Shown here piece after piece: positions 10,612 to 20,700 of a stretch of 64,000 bases of DNA. How positions within the stretch are numbered: the first letter of the stretch is position 1; every line of letters begins with the position of its first letter. A program made the translations under genes and the position numbers. The notes under the pieces were generated by a model. That model had not been told where the DNA came from. It made no database searches and saw only the letters and a program-made list of their open reading frames with translations. This DNA comes from Anodontia alba (taxonomy: Eukaryota; Mollusca; Bivalvia; Lucinida; Lucinidae): the NCBI GenBank assembly GCA_964016985.1, contig OZ024824.1, positions 117,386,951-117,450,950 on the forward strand, read 5' to 3'.

Positions 10612-10820
10612 GAAGTTTTTTAAAAGTAAAACATATTTTAACGAGTAATACTTAACCTATAGATAATGTGCTATTCTATTCTGTTATTCACCCCTCCACA
10701 GAAAAAAACGACCTTTCAGTCGTGATAAAGTCTTAATTCAGAAGGTCCCTTTAAACAGTTACCTGTATGACGTAGTTCCTCCCGCTCAAATGATCACATG
10801 TCAGTTTCTTTTATGTGTAA
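10612..10820 (+). repeat. DIRS left inverted terminal repeat
   Basis: Outer part GAAGTTTTTTAAAAGTAAAA, then a block from about 10660 (CCTATAGATAATGTGCT) to about 10815 (CAGTTTCTTTT). That block is nearly identical to the complement of the right repeat. The outermost 45 bases differ from the right end, as is usual for DIRS split repeats. Confidence 0.9.
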
Positions 10821-10875
10821 AACAATACGCAATTAGGAGAAAAGAGCGAGGGAAGGGAGGTGGGACGATAAATAC

Positions 10876-10969
10876 TTATCTATAGGTTAAGTATTACTCG
10901 TTAAAATATGTTTTACTTTTAAAAAACTTCATTTTAACTTCGTAATACATTAACTATAGATAATGTGCT
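10876..10969 (-). repeat. DIRS internal complementary region
   Basis: The first half is the complement of the outer left terminal repeat (TTATCTATAGGTTAAGTATT through AAAAAACTTC, ending 10930). The second half is the complement of the outer right repeat (ATTTTAACTTCGTAATACAT through AATGTGCT). The meeting point CTTC/ATTTT records both element ends joined, as in the circular intermediate, and fixes the ends of the insertion to within a few bases. Confidence 0.9.
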
Positions 10970-11219
10970 AGAATTTGTAGAATAGGAGGGAGGATTTCTC
11001 CTAATAAGTTAGTCCCAACTTCTGAATTAAGACTTAGTAAAAAGATTTATTTTTATATATATATAATGAGGACATAATTAGTGCTTAAGGCAATAATAAG
11101 ATCCTTTAACCAAGGATAAAGTAATCCAGGGTTAAGATATATATATAATAAAGGTATAATATAATATAATTAGTACCTCTCTAGTATAGCATCAGGTCTA
11201 GGGGGGCTGTTGACGTTGT

Positions 11220-12260
11220 CTACACATCCATAGCTGATTGCTGTTGGCCCCCTACCACTTTTTGGGCCACTACAATGGGGCCCAAACTTTGGAGATTCTG
11301 TGCTTGTTGAGACATGTCTCTGAGATAGAATTTGGCAAAAGTTGATGAACTATTCCAAACCGCTGCTTGAAGTATATCATTGAGAGGAACTTTGTCGAAG
11401 AAAGCCCAAGAAGAGGAAAGAGCTCTAACTTCATGAGCTTTGATTTTAAGGAAAGAGATATCTCGTTTAGTGAGTTTCCTATAGGCAAGTTTAACAGTGT
11501 AAGATATCCATCTCGAGATAGTATCTTTAGAAATATCCTTATTGCCTTTAATAGGAAGAAAGGGTCTAGTTCTATTCTGGCGATAAGAGCTAGTCATTTT
11601 GAGATAGAATTTCAGAGCCCTAACGGGGCAAAGAAGTCTGTCAGTATGTTCCCATTTACATATTCGAGCAAGACTTGGAACAACAATAGGATCTGGTTTA
11701 ACAGAAGGAAGCTGGTTTTTTGCTAAAAAGCCAGATTTAAGAATCAAGGAAATTGAACCATCAGATTGATTAAATCTTAAATGTTGTGAATCCATAGCTA
11801 GAGCATGTATTTCACTACACCTTTTAGCAGTGGCAAGAGCTAAGAGAAAGGCTGTCTTAATAGTAACGTGAAATTTAGAAGCCTTATCAAGAGGTTCAAA
11901 AGGTGGTTTTTGTAGACATACCAAAACCCACGATAAGTCCCATTTAGGAGTAAGAGATCTTTGTACTGGTCGTTGAAGTTCAAAAGATCTGATAAGTTCA
12001 GATAAAATTTTATTAGATCCGATTCTATTACCAGTTTTGAATTTTAGATCATAGATCTATAACCTTTAATGGTACTAATCTGACATTTCTTTTCCAAAAA
12101 GAGAAAGATTAAGAAATCGGCTATAACTGTAATAGGGGCCGAGATCGGATTAACCTTTTTTGTATGACACCAATTAGCGAAGATGGTCCATTTTGCATCG
12201 TAGACTTTTTGTGTAGATGCTCTTTGTGATCTGGAGACAAAATCTGCAACGTTTTGTGAA
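11220..12260 (-). pseudogene. DIRS tyrosine recombinase (one frameshift)
   Basis: Catalyses integration of the circular DIRS DNA. The C-terminal 234-residue catalytic domain is open from 11924 to 11220. It contains the first catalytic Arg in LATAKRCSEIHAL, the HxxR box in KAHEVRALSSSWAF and the nucleophilic Tyr in FAKFYLRDM, so all key residues are present. The N-terminal core-binding part (SQRASTQKVYDAKW to TIKGYRSMI) is read in another frame that stops at 12044-12046. The frame then resumes as LKFKTGNRIGSNK, which places a single frameshift near 12045. The start overlaps the RNase H region in a different frame, a common DIRS arrangement. Confidence 0.9.
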
Positions 12261-14170
12261 AATTTCTTATCTCTGATTGATTGTTTGATAACTCCCAAGC
12301 GTGAAGGTCGAGAATTGGGAGGTTTTGATGGACAAATCTTCCTTTGGGTTGAGTCAATAGTCTTGGAATTAGTGGCAGACGAATTGGAGCTGACACTAAT
12401 AGAAGAAGAAGTTCTGAGAACCACTGTTGTTGTGGCCAGAACAGAGCTATGAGAACTATTCTGCACTGATGTTGTCGGATTTTCTCTAGAACAGCAGGTA
12501 TCAGAATAAAAGGAGGAAAAGCATATGCATGAAGATGATTCCAGTCCATGGACAGGGCATCTATCGCTAGTGCTTTGTAGTCTTGTACTGGAGAGACATA
12601 TAATGGGAGTCTGTGGTTGAATCTTGTCGCAAACAGATCCACATTTGGGAAGTTGAGCATCTGGAATACTGAATTCGCAACTGTTTGATCCAGAGCCCAT
12701 TCTGTCTTGATAGGTTTGTCTAGTCTTGAGAGGCGGTCTGCAAGAATGTTGAATTTGCCTGGGATGTGACGTACTCTGATAACTATGTCTTGTTCCAGGC
12801 ACCAATTGAGTATTTTCCAAACTTCTAGGCAAAGATTGGGGGAATGAGTGCCACCCTGTTTGTTGATATATGAGACCACCGTTGTGTTGTCTGTGGATAT
12901 CATGATGCAAGAATGGTGAATAAATGTTTTGGCTTGTTTCAGTGCTAATCGTATGGCCATCATTTCTAACATATTGATATGGAGCTGTGATTGGTTTTCT
13001 GTCCAGCGACCATGAAAGGACAGTGTTGTCGGCTCTAAATGAGCTCCCCATCTGTAATGACTGGCATCCGTATAAAGGAAGAATTCGGGGTCTGGAGGAT
13101 GGATAGAAGTCCCTATCTCGAATCGAATGGGGTTTATCCACCATTGTAAGTGAGATCAAATCATACCGTTTATCGAGATGGGGTGATCGAGAGGAAGAAT
13201 ATGAGGTTTCCAGACAGACAGCAGGCACATCTGAAGAGGACGTAAGTGCAGTCTGCCTAGGAGAACAAGGTCTGCTGCAGCACTGAGTTTGCCCAAAAGA
13301 GAAAGGAAAGTTCGTGCCGATACATGTTTGGCTGACATTATTTTCTTGATTGTTAGAATTAGGTTCTGTACACGATCCGCTGGAACCCTGACTAAATTTT
13401 GTTGCGTCAGAAATTCCATACCTATGAAGGTGAATTTCTGAGCAGGAAAGAGATATGACTTCTTGAGATTTGGCAGAAAACCTAGGCTTTGGATAGTTTG
13501 AATGCAAAATTTTGTCTGAGTAATCAGTCAGTTGCGAATCAGATTTTTTATCAGCCAATCGTCTAGGTATGGAAAAACTGATATGGCACGTTGGCGTAGA
13601 AAAGCTGCTATAACGTCCATCAGTTTCTAAAAAATTAACGGACTTAGGGACATTCCGAACGGTAGGGCCGAAAAGTGATATACCTGATCTTCGTGTACGA
13701 AGCGAAGATACTTCCTGGATTGATGATGTATCGGCACGTGTAAGTATGCATCTGTTAAATCTATGGAGACAGCCCAATCGTTGAGTCTCATTGCTTGTCT
13801 TACCGATTTGACTGTTTCCATTTTGAATGCTTGTTTCTCTATGTAACGGTTTAATAAAGACAGGTCTATTATTAAACGAAACTTTCCGTTCTTTTTTGGC
13901 ACAAGGAATATACGGGAATAAAAGCCGGGAGTTCCAAGATTCTGTACCCTTTCCACTGCCCATTTGTTGAGAAGGTTTTCGATCTCTTCTCTGAGAAACG
14001 GGGAGGAGGATTGACTCATTCTGATCGGAACAGATGACAAAGGAGGAATTTTGATGAATGGTATCCTGAATCCGTTTCTTACGATAGAGAGGACCCATTT
14101 GTTGTCTGTTATTTCCTCCCATTTTTCCGCAAAATGGGCCAATTGTCCTCCCACTGGAATGTCCGCAAGC
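12121..14170 (-). pseudogene. DIRS reverse transcriptase-RNase H (three in-frame stops)
   Basis: Copies element RNA to DNA and removes the RNA strand. One reading frame runs the whole length. It starts with VGGQLAHFAEKWEEITDNKW. RT motifs follow: FLVPKKNGKFRLIIDL, VSIDLTDAYLHVPI (first catalytic Asp), LPFGMSLSP, and YLDDWLI near 13570 (catalytic Asp pair). RNase H follows with LYTDAS near 13065, LEMMAIRLAL and STDNTTVVSYIN. Three stops interrupt it: TAG at 13627-13629, TGA at 13528-13530 and TGA at 13156-13158. Otherwise the frame is unbroken, so the decay is recent. The upstream start is not certain because the frame appears to overlap the end of the gag-like ORF. Confidence 0.92.
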
Positions 14171-14200
14171 GGAAGAGCAGGCAGTGGAAAGGGCGGGCCT

Positions 14201-16430
14201 TCATAATCTTGCGGAGGAAGAGGCAGGTTTAGAGGAGGGGAACTGACGGATGTTACCAGTCCTCTTGATATTATCTTTCTTAGTGTGAGAAGATGAGCTT
14301 TGAGGAATATTTTTGGACCTATACGACTGCGTAGGTTTAGGTCTGGATGTTGTTTCGTTAGCAGGATATTTAGGTATCTTGAAAGCTCTGCTCTGCGAAG
14401 GAGGCTTATAAGAATGAGATTGTGACTGAATTGATGTAGAAGCTAGAAACCTTTGCTGTTGAGCTTCGAAGTTTGATTTAGCTATTTCTTTTATCCTGCC
14501 GTCAAATAAGCATTTTGAGTTAATAGGAGCGTTCCTTAACTCGTATGTGGAATTGTCGAGAAGTAGTTTAGACGAAGCTAGGGCTGCATCCCTCCTAGCT
14601 TGGAATAATTCAGTAGTTAAAGGTGTAGACATGGCAGTAACATGTTTAATCGATTTGGCTACGGCCTCCAGAAGTCTGGAAAGGGCCGCAACCGACATCG
14701 ATTCTTGTTGTAATGAAAGGAAGGGAGCTGAAGAAAATAGATCAGCATGAGAATTAATGGAGACTAGTTTTCTAGCATTCCTTTCCCATGCTTCTAGATT
14801 CTTCAGCAGAATAGAAGCTCTTCCTTTATTAGAAATGTCTAGGAGAGACGCATCCACTTCTAATCGAGGGATATTATCAGTTGGCAAATATTGGTTTTGG
14901 CTCTTGTAGAATTTAGTCGGAGCAAGAGCCGAAACCAAGCTTTGCGGGCAAATCCAATCTCTTGAACATTTGTCCGAGTCTAGTCTATTTTGAATATATT
15001 TTGTTGTATTTTCTACTAATTTGGATTGTGGGAGGACAAGTAATGGAGTGGAACGAGACTCCATTAATTGTTCGATCCCAGAGAGAGGTTTTGACGGAGC
15101 TTGATCCTGCTGAGTTTTGGGGCATAACTCAGGAGGAAGAAGCAAGAAGACCTCGTTAATCGCACGATCAAATGACCAGACTTCGGATTCAGTTTCTGAA
15201 TCTGACTCCTTGTTCTGTTGAGTGAGATTCGGTTGAAACTGATCATAATTAATAGGTTGATTAGTGATTGGACTAAAATTTGTCTCCTCAGGTTGTATTG
15301 GATTTGGCGTTTGAACAACCTGGGGAGATTTATGAGCCCTTGTGTATCTACCAATGTCAAGTTGAGATTGGGAGGAATTTGATGAAGAAGAAGGCATCAT
15401 CGATCGTCTTCTTCTCTTTTTATGAGAGTGCTTAGATCTCTTTGAATTTTTCTTTCGCCGAGAAGAACTCAAAGAGTCTGATCTAGAAGTAGAGATAGAA
15501 GAAGAGGATGATCGATGTCTTCTTCTCTTTTTAGATTTATGCTCTCTTTTTGACTGACCCTTCCTTGAAGGTCTGGAGATAGATAAATCATTTGAATTAG
15601 GAGGCTCAATCATTACACTCCGATCTGAGACCTGCGAAAAATCAGGTTCGAGTGGAATAATCTGTCTAGAGGAAGAAGCTGGATTAGGAAGTTCTAGTCT
15701 TTCAGAACGTCCATATCCAGGAATTAAAATATTGGATAGTCTGTGGACACTACCATGTGAAACATGGCTACTTATGGATGGAGCGTAGCTTTGTACAGGC
15801 ACATTTATAGGTATATAACCAGGCGGAATTTGTGTTTGTAGGTCATACGCGAATGACTGTAAACCAATGCCTGGTTGACTGGAGCCTAGTTGACTGGTGC
15901 CTGGTTGACTGGTGACTGGTTGACTGGTGACTGGTTGACTGGTGACTGGTTGACCGGTGACTGGATGACCTGTGACTGGATGACCGGAGATAAGTTGCCC
16001 AGTGACTGGGTGACTGGTGACTGGTTGACCGGTGACTGGATGACCGGTGACTGGTGACTGGTGGGCTTAGTGCCCGGTCAGACTCTAAGTCCGTCAGGCT
16101 GCCACCTTGATGGGTCCTGCCCTGAGCAGTAAAGCTATGAGGGGCAGTGCTCCCATCAACTGTCCCGTTTTCAGACATGTCTGACTGGGACTTCTTGGAT
16201 TTCTTTGATTTCTTCTGTTTTCTCTTCTGCATCATAACTGATTTTCTAGTGGCATGAAGGCGTCTTCTTTCTGCTAGGTTCCAAACTTTTTCTGTCCAGG
16301 AACTGCAAATATAACACGGAGAGATACGTGTGCAAGAATTACAAGTTAAACAAGATAAATGTGTATCCCATTTAGCTTTTAAATGGCCACAGTTGCCGCG
16401 GGCGAAATGCATCGACTGATGCCGAAACAA
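14201..16430 (-). pseudogene. DIRS gag-like ORF1 (frameshifted in a minisatellite)
   Basis: Structural protein that probably packages element RNA. The first part (16430-15843, 195 residues) has a Cys/His cluster near residues 14-45 (HLSCLTCNSC, PCYICSSW), a Lys-rich stretch (KKSKKSKKS), and then Ser/Thr/His/Gln repeats. The second part (15802-14201, 533 residues) lies in another frame. It contains SR/KR-rich segments like those of nucleic-acid-binding proteins, a mid region with alpha-helical character (SVAALSRLLEAVAKSIKHV) and a Ser-rich C-terminus. The frame changes between 15900 and 15803, where a 15-bp minisatellite lies, so repeat-length change is the likely cause. ORF1 ends just before, or overlaps, the RT frame. 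Confidence 0.8.
15855..16065. repeat. 15-bp minisatellite in DIRS ORF1
   Basis: About a dozen imperfect units of CTGGTTGACTGGTGA, encoding Ser/His/Gln/Thr repeats on the minus strand. The ORF1 frame shifts at its left edge. Confidence 0.85.
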
Positions 16431-16627
16431 AGGAAGAAATTTAACATTGAGAAAACAAGAAATCTAAAATCGAGATTTCGAAAATAAGTACATAGATAGT
16501 AGAAGGAGTGAATATAGAACCAGAGAAAGTCAAGGATATAAAAATTTCAACCATGTAGAATAATTTTAATCCATTTTTTCTAACACAGAATAATAATCCT
16601 TGAACAATTCAAAGTCCACAGAAAAGA

Positions 16628-16801
16628 AACTGACACGTGATCATTTGAGCGGGAGGAACTACGTCATACAGGTAACTGTTTAAAGGGACCTTCTGAATTA
16701 AGACTTTATCACGACTGAAAGGTTGTTTTTTCTGTGGAGGGGGTGAATAACAGAATAGAACAGCACATTATCTATAGGTTAATGTATTACAAAGTTAAAA
16801 T
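16628..16801 (-). repeat. DIRS right inverted terminal repeat
   Basis: Runs from AAGAAACTGACACGTGATC to ATTACAAAGTTAAAAT. The inner part is complementary to 10660-10815. The outermost 20 bases are reproduced, inverted, in the internal complementary region. Confidence 0.9.
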
Positions 16802-16878
16802 AAGAAGAATTATTTGTTGTCTGCTAAATTAGCCAGGAGAGTGCTAAGCATTAATACTATAATGTTTAAGGCATCTAC

Positions 16879-17314
16879 CCATTGAGTCTGTAACTGCCCT
16901 TCTCATTGTAAGAGCTTGAGACAGTAAATCAGCCATACCACCTTCTTTTTTACTATCTTCTCCGGTCTTGGGCTGACGAAAGAGGTCATCCATAAGATCA
17001 TCTCCTTTCTTTTCTGTTGGTGCATAAGCAACATGTTTCCGCCTATCAAGGATTTTCTGAAGCTCCTCAATGTGGGTACTTTCATATTTCTTTTCTGGTG
17101 GTACAGAACCAACATGTGTCCCCCTATCAATGTCTGCTATAAGCCCCTCAAGTAAGGTACTTCTTCCAGCTTTCACTTTATCACTTGCTGCACCAGTTCT
17201 TACTAGAGGTGGTGGAGGTCGAGGTGGAGGACCATCTTTTCTTGCAGGAGGTGGAGGTGGACCAGCCCCATCTTTTCTAAGAGGGCGTAGTGGAAGTGGT
17301 GAAGGCTGTGGAGC
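16879..17314 (-). CDS. Exon encoding proline-rich, WH2 and central region of a WASP/WHAMM-type protein (copy 1)
   Basis: Minus-strand exon of 436 bp with acceptor ATTATTCCAG/GCT at 17314 and donor ATGG/GTAGAT after 16879, phase 0 to 1. It encodes a polyproline stretch (AGPPPPPARKDGPPPRPPPP, a profilin/SH3 ligand type). Next is a WH2-like actin-binding motif (LIADIDRGTHVGSV), then a second, weaker one (LQKILDRRKHVAYA) with the same PPEKK/PTEKK ending. It closes with DLMDDLF and an amphipathic MADLLSQALTMRRAVTDS, which resembles the central segment of VCA domains. The acidic exon at 5359-5411 fits its phase. Such proteins activate Arp2/3 to build branched actin. If the donor is ignored, the frame reads into the P3 MITE and stops at 16844-16846. 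The family member is uncertain, and upstream exons were not found. Confidence 0.65.
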
Positions 17315-17349
17315 CTGGAATAATTGTTATATATCATTACAATAATGTC

Positions 17350-17512
17350 TAATGTGTGTGTGTGTGTGTGTGTGCATGTGTGTGCATGTGTTTGTGTGTT
17401 TGTGTGTGCATGTGTGTGTGTGTGACTGTCTGTCTGTCTGTAGGTGTGTATGCAGATACATGCATTGTGTGTAGATATATGCATGTATGTGTGTGTGTGT
17501 GTTTGTGCAGGG
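17350..17512. repeat. TG-rich microsatellite
   Basis: Interrupted (TG)n with CATG and TGTC variants, in the intron next to the WH2 exon. Copy 2 has a cleaner (TG)n plus a long (ATGT)n at the same place. Confidence 0.9.
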
Positions 17513-17786
17513 GGTAGGGGTGGCATGTATTTATGTATATATGTCAGCTAGTGGTATGTCAAATTATTTTTCTCTCTGTCAAAAAAAATGTCGAAAAATT
17601 TCTGCAGCTATAGTTTCTTATTTGTATGTAGAAATGTCAAAACACTGAAACATACATGCAACACTATCCCCTAACATTGGGACCAGTTGTTTAAGAATTG
17701 TTAGTTTAGGCCAGAAAAAAATTTTCTTAGAGCGGTGAAAATCTTTTTCAGAGTCAGTTGAACTTATGCTGAAAACAGATTTACAA

Positions 17787-20700
17787 CAAGAGCTCTGCCA
17801 AGCGGGGCATTATACGCCCATGGCAAGTAATACGATGTAGCATATAAACTGGCTCCTGCATAATTCAATGCTCTGGATATAAACTGTAAGTGGAATTACA
17901 AAAAAAAAAAAAAAAATAAAAAAACAAAAAAAATTCATTGGGGCATATCTCTGCTGATATTTAGTGAACTGTAACCTAAGGTTCCAAGCTGGCCCAGAAA
18001 GTAAAGAAGAAGTGACTTCTCCCTCCTGGGAAAATAGGGAGGTTTGCTGCTTCTAGGGAGAAGTGCTTTCTGATGGAGGACACACCACAGAAGCATGGCT
18101 ATATTATAAGCTCATATAAGCTGATTTGTTTTTCCTATACTTCAATATCGGACCAAACAATAACAAAACAAAAATAAACAACCAAAAAAAAAAAAAAAAA
18201 AATGCTGCAAGAAATTTTTTTGTAAACCTTTAACTTGTTTAATACTGATTTTATTTTTTGTTCTTCAAGGCAGCCAAATCAGAAGAGTATTAAAAAAAAA
18301 AAAAAAATCAAAAAGAATTATGTATTTATAAAGATTTAATAATGACAACCTTTCCTTGCAAGTCTAATAAAAGAAGACGTTTAAAAAAAAAAAAAAAAAA
18401 AAAAATCAATATCTTGCCCATATGACCAAAACTTTAGTTATTTGTAAAAAATATACCTATTATATAATAAAATTTGCACGCTATTACCTCTAACAAAATG
18501 CTGCGAAAAGTTTACAACAAGAGGACCATGATGGTCCTATATCGCTCACCTGAGCAAACAGGTTTGCATACTTAATGTTGAAGTTTCAGCCAAGTCCACT
18601 GCTCTAAGATTTATGTATAAATTTTACAACCACGACGAATTATGACGGCTTGAACAAACTTGGTAGAGGGTAACCAAAGGAACATTCCTGCCAAGTTAAA
18701 CTGAAATCGCTTCAGTGGTTTCTGACAAGACGATTTTTAAAGTTTTCTATTTAGATATAGAGGGAAAATAAGCCCCACCCCCTAGCAGGCATGTTTTCTA
18801 ACAAATCAGGATTGGTTGAACATTCTTGGTAGAGGGTCACCAAAGCATTATTGAAATTGGTCAGGAGGTATTTTAAAAGAAGAATTTTAAAGTTTTCTAT
18901 ACAGATATATACCGAAAATAAGCCCCGCCCCCTGGAGGCCAAGTTTTTTGACGTATCATGAAGGCTTGAACCATCCTGGTAGAGGGTCACAAAAGCAACA
19001 TTCTTGCCGAGCTACATTGAGCTCGGTCCAACGATTTCTTACGAGCAGATTTTTAAGTTTTTTATATAGACATATAGGGACAAATAAGCCCCGCCCCCTA
19101 GCGGCCATGTTTTTGATGATCATGACAGCTTGAACAACCTTTGTAGAGGGTCAACAAGGAAACATTCCTGCCAAGTTATATTGAAATTGGTCCATTCGTT
19201 TCTGACAAGATTTTTTAGTTTTCTATATAGATATATAGGGAAAATAAGCCCCACCCACTAGCAGCCATGTTTTTTGACAAATCATGATTACTTGAACAAT
19301 TTTGGTAGAGGGTCACCAAGAAAACATTTTTGCCAAGTTGTAATGAAATCGGTCCTGTGGTTTCTGAAAAGAAGACTTTTAAAGTTTTTCTATATAGATA
19401 TATAGGGAAAATAAGCCCCGCCCCCTGGCTGCCCTGTTTTATGATGAATCATGATGGCTTGCATAACCTTGATAGAGGGTTACATAAGAAACATTTCTGC
19501 AATGTTAAATTGAAATCAGTCCAGTGGTTTCCGACAAGAAGATCATTAGAGTTTTCTATGTAGATATACGGGGAAAATAAGCCCCGCCCCCTAACAGCCA
19601 TGTTTTTTGACAAATCATGATCGGTTGAACAATCTTGATAAAGGGTCACCAAGGAAACATATCTGCCAAGTTATACTGAAATCGATCCAGTGATTTCTGA
19701 CAAGAAGATTTTTTCAAGTTTTCTATATAGATATATATAGGGAAAATAAGCCCTGCCCCTACCAGCCATGTTTTGACAAATCATGACGGCTTGAACAATC
19801 TTGGTAAAGGGTCACCAATGAAACGTTCCTGCCAAGGTATAGTGAAATCGGTCCAGTGGTTTCTGACAAGAAGATTTTTTCAAGTTTTCTATATAGATAT
19901 ATAGGGAAAATAAGCTCCACCCCCTTGCAGCCATGTTTTTTGACAAATTATGATTACCTGAACAACCTTGGTAGAGGGTCACCAAGGAAACATTTTTGCC
20001 AAGTTATAATGAAATCGGTGAAGTGGTTTCTGACAAGATGATGTTTCAAGTTTTTCTATATAGATATATAGGGAAAATAAGCCCCGCCCACTGGCGGCCA
20101 TGATTTTGGACAAATCCAAATGGCTTGAACAATCTTGGTACAGGATAACCAAAGGAACATTTCGCCCACATTATATTGCAATCATTACAGTGATTTCTGA
20201 CAAGAAGATTTTTTAAGTTTTCTATATAGTTATATAGGGAAAATAAGCTCCGTCCACTGGCAGCCATGTTTTTTGACGAATCCAAATGGCTTGAACAGGT
20301 TCACCAAAGGAACATTTCTGCAAAATTATACTGAAATCGGTCCAGTGGTTTCTAACAAGAAGATTTTTAAAGTTTTCTATATAGATATATAGGGAAAATA
20401 AGACCCCCCCCCCCCCCGCCCCCCCACACCCCCGGCGGCCATGTTTTTTGACGAATCCAAATGGCTTGAACAATCTTGCAACAGGATCACCAAAGGAACA
20501 TTTCTCCAAAATTATATGGAAATCTGTCCAGTGGTTTCTGACAAGAAGATTTTAAAAGCTTTCTATACAGATATATAGTGAAAATAAGCCCTGCCCCCTG
20601 GCGGCTATGTTTTTCGACAAATCCAAATGGCTTGAACAATCTTGGTACAGGATCACCAAAGGAATATTTCTGCAAAATTATATGGAAATCGGTCTAACGG

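Larger units (their letters stand above)
10612..16801 (-). mobile_element. DIRS-type tyrosine-recombinase retrotransposon, near full length
   Basis: A 6.2-kb element coding on the minus strand. In coding order it has a gag-like ORF (16430-14201), overlapping reverse transcriptase/RNase H (about 14170-12121), and tyrosine recombinase overlapping in another frame (about 12260-11220). It has split inverted terminal repeats and an internal complementary region near its 3' end (10876-10969). These are the defining traits of DIRS elements, which replicate through a circular DNA and integrate by site-specific recombination instead of an integrase. The uninterrupted target is visible at 42676: GGGAAAAAT joined to AAGAAG. 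No target duplication is present, as expected for this group. The termini are intact but the coding frames carry stops and frameshifts, so this copy is not autonomous. Confidence 0.95.

Noticed and set aside
12420..14122. Very long minus-strand frame overlapping the DIRS reverse transcriptase
   Set aside because: Only the C-terminal end of this frame (below about 12260) carries recombinase sequence; the rest has no domain and is a shadow of the RT frame.
10660..16781. Long terminal repeats of an LTR retrotransposon
   Set aside because: The terminal repeats are inverted, not direct, and the element has a tyrosine recombinase with an internal complementary region, so it is DIRS-type.
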